Positions 6,343-13,798 of a stretch of 19,492 nucleotides of DNA are shown in pieces. The stretch comes from VBDM01 sp035702665 (GTDB lineage: Bacteria; Pseudomonadota; Gammaproteobacteria; Burkholderiales; SG8-39). The notes below the pieces were generated by a model. It saw only the letters and a program-made list of their open reading frames with translations, ran no database searches and was not told the origin of the DNA. The first letter of the stretch is position 1; each line of letters starts with the position of its first letter. The position numbers and the translations under genes were made by a program. Where the stretch lies: assembly GCA_035702665.1 (NCBI GenBank), contig DASSQD010000137.1:1-19492 (forward strand), read 5' to 3'.

Positions 6343-7479
6343 CTACCTGCGGCTCCTTGCGTACCAGCTGCCGCCGGCCAGCAGCAGCGCCGTCGCCCAG
6401 AAGACGGGAAGCATGCCGAGCGCGGTGCCCAGGGCCCCGAACGCGAGCGGGATCGTGATCTGGCTGATGTTGACGAGCGTCATGCGCACGCCCACCGCCT
6501 CGCCCACCCTGCCGGCCGGGGCCGTGTTATGGAGGAGCGACATGACCATGGGCTGCGACATCCCGAGCCCGAGACCGAGAAAGAAGGCGACGCCCATCAG
6601 CAGCGCGGCGCGCCCGAAGAGGGGGAACAGGAGGAATGATCCGGCGGCGATCGCCAGCGATGCCGCCAGCAGCGGCCAGGCGGTCAGGCGACGCGAAATG
6701 GCCGGGAGCAGCCCGCGGATGACGAAGGTGGCGACGGAGAACGCGCCGAGCACCAGCCCGATGCTCGACGCCGACAGATCGATGCTCGACCCGTAGACGG
6801 GGATTGCGAAGGTGAACATGTCCCAGGCCGCCGCGAGCAGGCCGCTGGTGATGAAGACCGGGCGGAGCTCGTGATGGCGCAGCAGATCGGCGACCCGATG
6901 GCGCGGATCGGGCGGGGCGGCGTGAGCGTGCGGTAGCGGCAGCCGCAGCTTGTCCAGCCCGAGAACGGCGAGCGGCACCAGCGGAAACCCTGCGAGCACC
7001 GCGAAAGTCCCCGTGTAGCCGATCCCATCGATCCCGAATCCGGCGAGCATGGGGCCGATGAAACCCGAGATCGAGAATCCCAGCGCGCTCAGGCTGAAAT
7101 TCACCGGGCGGTCTTCGGGCTTGCCGATGTAGCCGACGATGTGCTGCGCGGCGACCTGGTACATCATGAATCCCGAGCCGATCAGCACGCTCGCGACGTA
7201 CAGCGAGCTCATGCCCGGCCAGAGGAAGGGCAGGCTCGCGCCCGAACCGATGGCGCCCGAGCCGATGAGCATCGGCGGACGCGAGCCGACGCGATCGGTC
7301 CAGCGCCCCATGCTCACGGCGAAGAACATCGGCAGCAGCGCGTAGAGCCCCATCAGCGCGCCGACCGTGAAGGGCGTCGCCCCCAGATGGATCGCGTACA
7401 GAGAGGCCGCCACCCGCGTTCCGGCGAACACCGAGTGGTTGAGCAGCGTGATAAAGATCAGGAGGTAGAGGGTGCGCAC
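6343..7479 (-). CDS. MFS permease
   Basis: A 378-residue major facilitator with about 11-12 hydrophobic helices. Motif A appears as GRWTDRVGSRPPM (about residues 58-70) between helices 2 and 3, and a charged central loop lies at about 187-205 (HAHAAPPDPRHR). The start codon is GTG at 7477-7479, directly after the TAG of the upstream aldo/keto reductase gene. No in-frame ATG precedes the first helix, and the next Met would remove it. The abutting stop and start imply translational coupling. The substrate is unknown. Its place between an exported aldo/keto reductase and pdxH invites the idea of transport of a B6 vitamer or another aldehyde or alcohol, but no sequence motif supports a specific substrate. 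Confidence 0.85.
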   Translation of the reverse strand: MRTLYLLIFITLLNHSVFAGTRVAASLYAIHLGATPFTVGALMGLYALLPMFFAVSMGRWTDRVGSRPPMLIGSGAIGSGASLPFLWPGMSSLYVASVLIGSGFMMYQVAAQHIVGYIGKPEDRPVNFSLSALGFSISGFIGPMLAGFGIDGIGYTGTFAVLAGFPLVPLAVLGLDKLRLPLPHAHAAPPDPRHRVADLLRHHELRPVFITSGLLAAAWDMFTFAIPVYGSSIDLSASSIGLVLGAFSVATFVIRGLLPAISRRLTAWPLLAASLAIAAGSFLLFPLFGRAALLMGVAFFLGLGLGMSQPMVMSLLHNTAPAGRVGEAVGVRMTLVNISQITIPLAFGALGTALGMLPVFWATALLLAGGSWYARSRR

Positions 7480-8412
7480 CTAGAGCGAGCCGAAGTGGGC
7501 TGCCATCCTGCGCCGCGTGGCCTCATCCGGAAGGGGGCCCGAGGCCGCGCCCAGGTTGTCGGCGACGTGCCTCGCGTTGCGCGTCCCTGGGATCACGCAA
7601 GTGACCGCGGGATGCGCGAGGATCCACTTGAGGAAGAACTGCGCCCAGCTCGCGCAGCCGATGTTCTTCGCCCACTCCGGCAGCAGCTTGCCCTTGACGC
7701 GGCCGAACATCGCCCCCTCGGCGAAGGGGCGGTTCACGATCACCGCGGTGCGGCTGTCCGCAGCGACGCCGAGCAGGCGTCGCTCCGCGTCGGGCTCGGC
7801 CAGGGAATAGTTGACCTGCACGAAGTCGATGTCTCCGGGCTCGATGTACCGCGCCAGGTCGGCGTGAGCGCCCGCGTGATAGTGGGTCACGCCGATGTAG
7901 CGCACGCGGCCGGCCTTCTTCCAGTCACGCAGCGTCGCCAGATGCGTTCCCGCGTCCACCAGGTTGTGCACCTGCATCAGGTCGAGGCGTTCGACGCGCA
8001 GCTTTCTCATCGAGTCCTCCATCTGGCGTATTCCGGCCTGCCGCCCGCTGGTCCACACCTTGGTGGCGACGAAAAGCTTCGGCTGCACGCCCAGCTCCGC
8101 CGCGAGCCGGCCGCAGACGGTTTCGGCCGATCCGTACATCGGCGAGCTGTCGATCACGCGTCCGCCCAGGTCGACGAGGGTCCTGAGGGCTTCGCGGGCC
8201 TCCGCGGTTTCGGCCGCGTTGCCGCCGACGTCGAATCCCTGCCAAGTGCCGAGGCCCACCGTGGGAATCGTCTCGCCGGTCTTCGGGATGGGGCGCTGCA
8301 ACCGCTCGGCGGCGCGCGCTGCGGGCATGGTTCCTCCAAGCGTCAGCGCCGCTGCGAGCTTGAGCCAGGCACGGCGCGAGATGCGGGTTCGGGAACTTCT
8401 GGGGGCGTTCAT
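7480..8412 (-). CDS. Tat-exported aldo/keto reductase
   Basis: A 310-residue NAD(P)H-dependent aldo/keto reductase. The N terminus carries a twin-arginine signal, SRRAWLKLA at residues 12-20, with a hydrophobic stretch and a likely cleavage near the AxA at 32-35, so the protein is probably folded in the cytoplasm and exported. The AKR catalytic tetrad is complete: Asp88 and Tyr93 (DSSPMYG), Lys118 (ATKVW) and His149 (MQVHN). The cofactor region near the C terminus contains IPGTRNARHVADNL. Export of a pyridine-nucleotide enzyme is odd, because NAD(P)H is not expected in the periplasm. It may carry cofactor out through Tat, or the signal may act as a membrane anchor. It is the first gene of a run with an MFS permease and pdxH. 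The physiological substrate is unknown. Confidence 0.88.
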   Translation of the reverse strand: MNAPRSSRTRISRRAWLKLAAALTLGGTMPAARAAERLQRPIPKTGETIPTVGLGTWQGFDVGGNAAETAEAREALRTLVDLGGRVIDSSPMYGSAETVCGRLAAELGVQPKLFVATKVWTSGRQAGIRQMEDSMRKLRVERLDLMQVHNLVDAGTHLATLRDWKKAGRVRYIGVTHYHAGAHADLARYIEPGDIDFVQVNYSLAEPDAERRLLGVAADSRTAVIVNRPFAEGAMFGRVKGKLLPEWAKNIGCASWAQFFLKWILAHPAVTCVIPGTRNARHVADNLGAASGPLPDEATRRRMAAHFGSL

Positions 8413-8430
8413 CGTCAGGGAACGGTTCGA

Positions 8431-8439
8431 ATTCTAGCA
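8431..8439 (-). promoter_or_regulatory. Candidate extended -10 promoter for the aldo/keto reductase operon
   Basis: On the minus strand this reads TGCTAGAAT, an extended -10 (TGn plus TAGAAT) about 18 bp before the ATG. The -35 region is weak. It is the only promoter-like element I see in 8413-8570. Confidence 0.35.
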
Positions 8440-8570
8440 GTCCCTGCGAGGAACCAACGCGGTCTCCGCGATCGATGGACACAGGAAAGCGCGCCTTTGG
8501 CGCCATCTCACGGCGCATCGAGACGCTTCAGCTCGGATCGCCGCACGCGGAGCGCCGCGGCTAGGCGGAA

Positions 8571-8597
8571 GGCGGATGCTCGAGGCGAGCACCCGCC
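8571..8597 (-). terminator. Stem-loop downstream of the carboxypeptidase-regulatory-like gene
   Basis: GGCGGATGCTC (8571-8581) and GAGCACCCGCC (8587-8597) form an 11-bp stem, perfect except for one G:U-type pair, with a 5-nt loop. It lies 16 bp beyond the stop of the minus-strand gene at 8614. No real T-tract follows, so intrinsic termination would be weak. Confidence 0.5.
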
Positions 8598-8613
8598 GCG
8601 GTCTTCGTTTCCG

Positions 8614-9042
8614 TCAGGCTTGCGCCCAGTGGAAGGAGACTTGCCGGTCGCCCTTCGCCGGCACCTGCACGCTCCGATGCAGCGTCTTGCCGTGGGCTTC
8701 CGCGGCGACCGTGTACCTGCCCGCGGGGAGCTTCACCAGCATGATGGGTCCGTCGGAAACCGTGCTCAGCACTTCCTTGCCCGCCTTGTTCTTGATCGTG
8801 ACCTCCACTCCGGCGAGGAACTCGTTGTCCTTGGCAGCGGAAAACACCATGCTCAAGGGGTACTGCCTGGCTTCTTCCCTCATGGCGGCCGCCTCGGGCT
8901 TGCCGACCCCGCCGCTCATGTAGGTGATGCCGTTCTCGGTCTTGCTTTGCGGCAACGTGTAGTCCATCGCCGACCCGGCCCATGCCGGGAGGGCGAAGCC
9001 GAGCGCCACGGCGCCGGCGATCAGTGCGTTGGTCGATTTCAT
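8614..9042 (-). CDS. Secreted carboxypeptidase-regulatory-like (Ig-fold) protein
   Basis: A 142-residue exported protein of unknown role. The signal peptide ends at about Ala22 (PAWA before GS). The conserved middle YMSGGVGKPEAAAMREEA (41-58) precedes a beta-sandwich at about 65-125, in which FLAGVEVTIKN and LPAGRYTVAAEAHGKT resemble the carboxypeptidase regulatory-like domain. Such small periplasmic proteins are common in Burkholderiales; I know of no defined function. No catalytic residues are evident and no cysteines remain in the mature protein. The ATG is supported by a ribosome site reading GGAGG on the minus strand (9047-9052). It stands alone: the RidA operon diverges upstream and the aldo/keto reductase gene lies 200 bp downstream beyond a stem-loop. 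Confidence 0.72.
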   Translation of the reverse strand: MKSTNALIAGAVALGFALPAWAGSAMDYTLPQSKTENGITYMSGGVGKPEAAAMREEARQYPLSMVFSAAKDNEFLAGVEVTIKNKAGKEVLSTVSDGPIMLVKLPAGRYTVAAEAHGKTLHRSVQVPAKGDRQVSFHWAQA

Positions 9043-9162
9043 GGTACCTCCAGATGGATTGGCTTCGAACCGCGGCGATTCAGGTCGAGGCGCACGGAAA
9101 CCTGCATGTACTCGGTGGCGGCAATGACGGTTAGATGGCCCGGGCCGCGAAGAGTTCGGGCC

Positions 9163-9171
9163 TGCAATAAT
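9163..9171 (+). promoter_or_regulatory. Candidate extended -10 promoter for the five-gene RidA operon
   Basis: TGCAATAAT fits an extended -10 element, with transcription expected near 9178, about 22 bp before the ATG at 9200. No convincing -35 box is present. The 12-mer TGCAATAATCGG differs by one base from the sequence at the same position before phoR. Confidence 0.4.
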
Positions 9172-9199
9172 CGGTTACCATTCCGGCCGGGAGAGAGCG

Positions 9200-9703
9200 A
9201 TGGCGACGCAATCCGAAAAATTCGTCTACGACGCAGGCCTGCCGTCGAGCAACGCGCCGTTCAATCTGTGCGTCCGCCATGGCGACCTGATCTTCATCTC
9301 CGGCCTGCCGCCCTTCGACGAGGCGTACTCGAACGCGCTGCGCGAGGCGCGCGAGAAGGGACTCCCCATTCCGCCGTTTCCCAATCCGCCCTTCGAGCAG
9401 CAGGTGCGCCTGGTCATGGACAACATGAAGAAGCTGGTCGAAGCGGCCGGCTCGAACATGGATTGCCTGCTGAAGGTGATCGTGTGGCTGCGCGATCAGC
9501 GCGACGCGGAGCAGTTCGACCGCATCTACCGCGGTTACTTCAGCAGCCGCGAGGCGCTGCCCGCGAGGACGCGCATCCAGGCAGGGCGCACGCCGCTCGA
9601 TTGCGGGCTCGAGGTCGAGGCGATCGGCTTCGTGCCGAAGAGGAGCGCGCACCGGAGGGCGGCGCGCAAGCGCAGGGCGGCTCGCCCGGCGCGCAGGAAG
9701 TAA
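9200..9703 (+). CDS. RidA/YjgF-family protein with an insertion and a basic tail
   Basis: RidA-family enzymes deaminate reactive enamine/imine intermediates or act in degradation of nitrogen compounds. Here the fold is recognised by LIFISGLPPFD (30-40), VRLVMDNMKKLVEAAGS (69-85), VIVWLRD (93-99), PARTRIQAG (121-129) and LEVEAIG (137-143). Arg123 corresponds to the arginine that binds the substrate carboxylate in RidA, and Glu140 to the conserved acid near the end. At 167 residues it is longer than the usual 120-130. The excess is an insertion rich in Pro and charge at about 41-65 and a C-terminal tail (147-167) with 12 Lys/Arg in 21 residues. It opens the operon; the LVIVD gene starts 16 bp later. 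It is likely cytoplasmic, as no signal peptide is present. The substrate is unknown. Confidence 0.85.
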   Translation: MATQSEKFVYDAGLPSSNAPFNLCVRHGDLIFISGLPPFDEAYSNALREAREKGLPIPPFPNPPFEQQVRLVMDNMKKLVEAAGSNMDCLLKVIVWLRDQRDAEQFDRIYRGYFSSREALPARTRIQAGRTPLDCGLEVEAIGFVPKRSAHRRAARKRRAARPARRK

Positions 9704-9719
9704 CAACAAGGAGGGGTGC

Positions 9720-11129
9720 ATGCGGAAGTCGAAGGCGGTACTCGTACTGGCATCCGTCATCGCGGCCGGGGCGCAGGCGCAGGACAACAAGGCCGAGAAG
9801 CGCAACATGGAGCTGGTCGGCTACAGCGACCTCCAGGGGCGCAGCGCCTATCAGCCCACCATTCACAGGCAGGGCGACCGCTGGATCGCCTATGTCGGGC
9901 ACCACGGCGACAACGTGCTCAATCCCCTGACCGGGAAGAAGGAGGACAACGGAACGTCGATCGTCGACGTCACCGACCCGAGGCATCCGAAATACCTCGC
10001 TCACATTCCCGGTCAGCCGGGAATGGCGGAGGCGGGCGGCGCGCAGATGGTGCGCGTATGCGACGGCGCGCAGCTGCCGAGGGCCGACAAGAGCAAGGTG
10101 TACCTGCTTCGCACCTTCGGCAGCCGCGAGCACCAGATCTGGAATGTCACCGACCCGGCCAAGCCCGAGTTCCTGACGACCGTTTCGGGAAATCTCAAGG
10201 ATACGCACAAGAACTGGTGGGAGTGCGACACCGGCATCGCCTATCTCGTCTCGGGCGTCGAGGGCTGGCGCGTGCGCCGCATGACCCAGGTGTACGACCT
10301 CTCCGATCCCGAGAAGCCGGTGTTCATCCGCAACTTCGGCCTGCCCGGGCAGCAGCCCGGCGCGACCGGGGCCGTGCCCGCCGATCTGCACGGGCCGATC
10401 TCCACCGGGCCCAAGGGCAACCGCGTCTACTTCGGCTACGGCACCAACAAGGACGGCGTGCTGCAGATCGTCGACCGCGAGAAGCTGCTCAACGGGCCCA
10501 AGGAGCCGACCGACGAGAACCTGCGCTATCCGCAGGTGAGCAGGCTCGAGCTGCAGCCGACGAACGGCGCGCACACCGTGCTGCCGCTGCTCGACATGCC
10601 GCTGCCCGAGTTCGCGAGGAACAAGCAAGGCGCCAAGGGCGACTTCGTGATGATCGTGAACGAGCAGATCCTGAACGAATGCCTCGAGACGCGCCAGCGG
10701 GTGTGGTTCGTCGACGTCACCGCCGAATCGCGGCCTTTCGGCGTGTCGAGCTTCAACGTCCCCGAGAAGAGCGGCGACTTCTGCTCGCGCGGCGGGCGAT
10801 TCGGCTCGCATTCGCCCAACGAGAACCAGCCGCCGATGTACGCCAAGCGCCTGGTGTTCGTCGCCTGGTTCAACGCGGGCGTGCGCGCGATCGACATCCG
10901 CGACCCGTACAACCCCAAGGAAGTCGGCTATTACATCCCGGCGAAGACGGGAAAGACCGACAAGCGCTGCATCAAGCTGCCCGACGGCAAGGAGCGCTGC
11001 AAGGTCGCGATCCAGACCAACAACCTGGAGGTCGACGACCGCGGCTACATCTACATCGTCGACCGCGCCAACACGGGCATGCACATCCTGCAGCTCACGG
11101 GCGAAGCGCGCAAGATCGCGAATTTCTGA
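9720..11129 (+). CDS. Secreted LVIVD-repeat (beta-propeller-like) protein
   Basis: A 469-residue protein with a signal peptide ending near Ala20 (AGAQA before QD). At least five LVIVD-type repeats of the form (V/I)xD(V/L/I)xDPxxP are visible, at about 80-97 (SIVDVTDPRHP), 139-156 (QIWNVTDPAKP), 189-206 (QVYDLSDPEKP), 328-345 (VWFVDVTAESRP) and 388-406 (VRAIDIRDPYNP). A sixth degenerate copy lies around 445-460. These suggest a six- or seven-bladed propeller. Conserved-looking His and Asp residues, such as GHHGD at 60-64 and DLHG at 222-225, could bind metal or substrate. LVIVD proteins have no general biochemical role that I know of. The start has an excellent AAGGAGG 4 bp before the ATG. The next gene begins 2 bp after its stop, so the two are cotranscribed. 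Confidence 0.85.
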   Translation: MRKSKAVLVLASVIAAGAQAQDNKAEKRNMELVGYSDLQGRSAYQPTIHRQGDRWIAYVGHHGDNVLNPLTGKKEDNGTSIVDVTDPRHPKYLAHIPGQPGMAEAGGAQMVRVCDGAQLPRADKSKVYLLRTFGSREHQIWNVTDPAKPEFLTTVSGNLKDTHKNWWECDTGIAYLVSGVEGWRVRRMTQVYDLSDPEKPVFIRNFGLPGQQPGATGAVPADLHGPISTGPKGNRVYFGYGTNKDGVLQIVDREKLLNGPKEPTDENLRYPQVSRLELQPTNGAHTVLPLLDMPLPEFARNKQGAKGDFVMIVNEQILNECLETRQRVWFVDVTAESRPFGVSSFNVPEKSGDFCSRGGRFGSHSPNENQPPMYAKRLVFVAWFNAGVRAIDIRDPYNPKEVGYYIPAKTGKTDKRCIKLPDGKERCKVAIQTNNLEVDDRGYIYIVDRANTGMHILQLTGEARKIANF

Positions 11130-11131
11130 GG

Positions 11132-11851
11132 ATGGGGAAGAGCGTCCTCGCTCGGCTCGACGCGGCGGTGGACGACTTCTGCCGCCGCACGCGCTACTTC
11201 CAGGAGGACATGACCCGGGGCCGCGCGCGCATGTTCGCGATGCAGCACCGGCTGAACACTCGCCAGCGGAATTCCGTGCTCAAGCTCAAGGTCGCGACCA
11301 ACTGCCCCGACTGGGACACGCGCATCGGCATCATCCGCGCGTGCAGCGAGGAGGTGATCGCCGACCACGAGCACGGTCGGGGGCGGGCGCACTGGCAGAT
11401 CCTCGAGGACCTGGGCGCGCGCATCGGACTTTCACGGAAGGAAATCCAGGCGGCGAAGCCGATTGCGAGCACCCAGCTCGCCTGGTCCGCCTGGGAAGGC
11501 CTGATGGCCAACCGCCACTGGCTCGAAGGCATCGTCGCCAACACCTGCGCCGAGCGTGCGAACGTGCCGGGCTACGGCACAGGTACGATGAGGAAGCACG
11601 GATGGTTCGGGCTCGAGCGCGAGCGTTGGGGAGAGCTGTTCGGGCTGTCGGACGACGAGCTCGAGTTCTTCGATCTGCACGAGAAGGCGGACATCGCGCA
11701 CTCCGATGCCGGCTGGCGTGCGGTCGAGCGCTTCGCGAAGCAGCTGCACATGGAAGACGCGGCAGTGTCCGCGTGCGAGCGGAACCTCCAGGTGTGGGAG
11801 ATGTACCTCAACGGAATCGGCGAAGCCGGGGACGGGCTCGGTGACCGCTAG
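11132..11851 (+). CDS. Heme-oxygenase-like diiron oxidase (TenA/PqqC/CADD-like)
   Basis: A 239-residue all-helical cytoplasmic protein of the TenA/PqqC superfamily, often called iron-containing redox enzyme. The six-ligand pattern of heme-oxygenase-like diiron oxidases is complete. Glu74 and His81 (E-x6-H), Glu141 (TCAERANVPGYG) and His183, Asp187 and His190 (H-x3-D-x2-H in DLHEKADIAHSD) copy the order and local spacing of the CADD enzyme ligands. Known HDOs use O2 for N-oxygenation, C-C cleavage or desaturation of small molecules. PqqC proper lacks metal, so it is a less likely match. The start ATG at 11132 lies 2 bp after the LVIVD stop, and the GAGGATGGGG context is its only ribosome signal. 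Its end overlaps the Bug gene start by 11 bp. The reaction is unknown. Confidence 0.8.
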   Translation: MGKSVLARLDAAVDDFCRRTRYFQEDMTRGRARMFAMQHRLNTRQRNSVLKLKVATNCPDWDTRIGIIRACSEEVIADHEHGRGRAHWQILEDLGARIGLSRKEIQAAKPIASTQLAWSAWEGLMANRHWLEGIVANTCAERANVPGYGTGTMRKHGWFGLERERWGELFGLSDDELEFFDLHEKADIAHSDAGWRAVERFAKQLHMEDAAVSACERNLQVWEMYLNGIGEAGDGLGDR

Positions 11852-12794
11852 ACTTCTTGCGCTCGTCCTCGCGGTCTTCGCTTGCGAGGCGTTTGCGCAA
11901 TACCCGTCCCGTCCCATCCACCTGCTCGTTCCCTTCCCTCCCGGCGGCGGGCCGGATCTCGTCGGGCGCATCCTCGCGCCCAAGCTGTCGGAAGCGCTCG
12001 GCCAGGCGGTGGTGGTAGAGAACCGCGTCGGCAGCAACGGCAACATCGCCGGCGATCTGGTGGCGAAGTCCCCCGCCGACGGCTATACGCTGCTCGTCGG
12101 CAACGACAGCCTGTTCGTGACGAACGCGCATCTGTACAAGCACATGCCGTTCGATCCTTTGAAGGATCTCGCGCCGGTGACGAGCCTGGTATCGAACGGC
12201 TTTTTTCTCGCGGTGAACCCTTCGGTGCCTGCGCGCACATTGCCCGAGTTCGTCGAGTACGCGCGCAAGGCGAACCCGCCGATCCAGTACGCGTCGGGCG
12301 GGAACGGCAGCCAGCATCATCTGACGATGGAGCGGCTCAAGGCGCGCGCGGGCTTCAAGGCGGTCCACGTGCCGTACAAGGGCGGGGCGCCGGCGACCAC
12401 GGCGACGGTCGCGGGCGAGGTCCAGGCGATGATGTCGGGCACGTCGACCGCGGCTCAGATCAAGGCGGGGCGGCTGCGCGCGATCGCCTTCACGGGGCCG
12501 CAGCGCTCGCGCGCGCTCCCGGACGTGCCGACGGTCGCCGAGTTCTACCCCGATTTCGTGATGGTGCAGTGGTATGGCCTTTTCGCTCCGGCGGGAACGC
12601 CGGAAGCCGTGCTCGCGCGGCTGCGCGCAGAGACGAACAAGGCGCTCGTCCTTCCCGACGTGAAGGAGAAGCTCTCGAACGCCGGAGGCGTCGAACCCTG
12701 GATCAGCAAGCCGGAGGAATTTGCCGCGCAGATCCGCAGCGAGTACGCCACCTATGGGGAACTCGTGAAGCAGGTCGGCGCAAGGATCGATTGA
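11841..12794 (+). CDS. Bug/TctC-family periplasmic binding protein (first copy)
   Basis: A 317-residue solute-binding protein of the tripartite tricarboxylate transporter (TTT) family. The best start is GTG at 11841, inside the last codons of the oxidase gene (11-bp overlap), because it gives a complete signal peptide ending near AFAQ (residues 17-20). Earlier in-frame starts would add non-signal sequence. The mature protein begins YPSRPIHLLVPFPPGGGPD, the family's canonical start. GYTLLVGNDS, a conserved domain-2 stretch VHVPYKGGAPA and LPDVPTVAEF follow. Bug proteins bind carboxylates or other small solutes in the periplasm. No TctA or TctB permease genes lie nearby, so it may share a distant permease or serve in sensing. 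Its operon position suggests that it captures the substrate of the neighbouring enzymes. Confidence 0.9.
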   Translation: MTARLLALVLAVFACEAFAQYPSRPIHLLVPFPPGGGPDLVGRILAPKLSEALGQAVVVENRVGSNGNIAGDLVAKSPADGYTLLVGNDSLFVTNAHLYKHMPFDPLKDLAPVTSLVSNGFFLAVNPSVPARTLPEFVEYARKANPPIQYASGGNGSQHHLTMERLKARAGFKAVHVPYKGGAPATTATVAGEVQAMMSGTSTAAQIKAGRLRAIAFTGPQRSRALPDVPTVAEFYPDFVMVQWYGLFAPAGTPEAVLARLRAETNKALVLPDVKEKLSNAGGVEPWISKPEEFAAQIRSEYATYGELVKQVGARID

Positions 12795-12810
12795 AGAGGA
12801 GATTCGAAGC

Positions 12811-13788
12811 ATGAAATCGTACTGGCTCAAGCCCGATGCCGGAAAGACCGCGATCGAGTTCCGCGACGTGCCCCAGCCCGAGCCCGGCCCGGGTCAGATC
12901 CTGATCAAGGTCCACGCGGCGGGACTGAATCGCGGCGAGCTGATCGTCGGCCACGCGGTGAAGGCCGGCGGACCGGCCAAGGCCGCGGGCGGCGAGGGCG
13001 CGGGCGAGGTCGCCAAGCTCGGCGAGGGCGTCACCGGGTTCAAGAGCGGCGACCGCGTCATGGGCCGCTGCAGCGGGGCCTTCGCCGAGTACGCGCTCAT
13101 GGACGCCCGCGAGGCGCTCGCGATGCCGAAGAATCTCTCGTGGGAGGAGGCGGCCTCCATCCCGCTCGTCTTCATGGTGGTGCACGACATGCTGATCGCC
13201 CAGGGGCGCCTCAAGGCGGGCGAGTGGCTGCTCGTCACCGGCATCTCCTCCGGCGTCGGCGTGGCGGCGCTTCAGACCGCGAAGGCGCTCGGCGCGAAAG
13301 TGATCGGCACCTCGGGCTCGCAGGAGAAGCTGGAGAAGCTCCAAGGCATGGGGCTGGATGTCGGCATCCGTACGCGCACGGGCGACTTCGCGAAAACCGT
13401 GCTGGAGGTGACCGGAGGGAAGGGCGCGAACCTGGTCGTCAACAACGTGGGCGGCTCGGTGTTTCCGGAGACCGTCCGGGCGCTCGCGTACGAGGGCCGG
13501 CACGCGACCATCGGCTACGTCGACGGCGTGCTGCACGCCGACCTCGACATCGAGACGCTGCACACCAAGCGCCTGACGCTTTTCGGCGTCTCGAACCGCC
13601 TGCGAACGCCCGAGCAGCGCGCGGTGACGGTGCGCGGCTTCGCCGCGGACGTCCTCCCGCTCATCGCCGCGGGAAAGATCAAGCCGGTGATCGACCGCGT
13701 GTTCCCGTTCGCGGAGCTGCCCGCAGCGAAGGCCTACATGGAATCGAACGCGCAGGTCGGCAAGATCGCGGTGCGCATTCCCGGCTGA
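12811..13788 (+). CDS. Zinc-independent MDR quinone oxidoreductase
   Basis: A 325-residue medium-chain dehydrogenase/reductase that probably reduces quinones or alpha,beta-unsaturated carbonyls with NADPH. The N-terminal GroES-like domain shows GLNRGELIVGH (38-48), GGEGAGEVAKLGEGV (60-74) and GDRVMGRCSGAFAEYALM (80-97). The Rossmann domain shows VTGISSGVGVAALQTAKALGA (142-162). The cysteine and histidine ligands of zinc alcohol dehydrogenases are absent; Cys87 is the only cysteine. GAGGAG lies about 10 bp before the ATG. It is the last gene of the five-gene operon, 16 bp after the Bug gene. Its stop is 10 bp from the stop of the convergent second Bug gene. It could reduce an aldehyde or enone produced by the upstream oxidase; this is inference. 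Confidence 0.88.
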   Translation: MKSYWLKPDAGKTAIEFRDVPQPEPGPGQILIKVHAAGLNRGELIVGHAVKAGGPAKAAGGEGAGEVAKLGEGVTGFKSGDRVMGRCSGAFAEYALMDAREALAMPKNLSWEEAASIPLVFMVVHDMLIAQGRLKAGEWLLVTGISSGVGVAALQTAKALGAKVIGTSGSQEKLEKLQGMGLDVGIRTRTGDFAKTVLEVTGGKGANLVVNNVGGSVFPETVRALAYEGRHATIGYVDGVLHADLDIETLHTKRLTLFGVSNRLRTPEQRAVTVRGFAADVLPLIAAGKIKPVIDRVFPFAELPAAKAYMESNAQVGKIAVRIPG

Positions 13789-13798
13789 GGCGCCGCTC

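Noticed and set aside
9154..9171. Reverse-strand TGGTAACC...TTGCA-like sequence as a second sigma-54 promoter for the gene at 8614-9042
   Set aside because: The distance between GG and GC is two bases too long for sigma-54, and the position is far from the ATG.
7141..9930. A 929-codon open frame on the plus strand
   Set aside because: It runs antisense to the MFS, aldo/keto reductase and carboxypeptidase-regulatory-like genes and then out of frame through RidA. Its translation is low-complexity Arg/Ala/Gly sequence with no family resemblance, a normal by-product of high GC.
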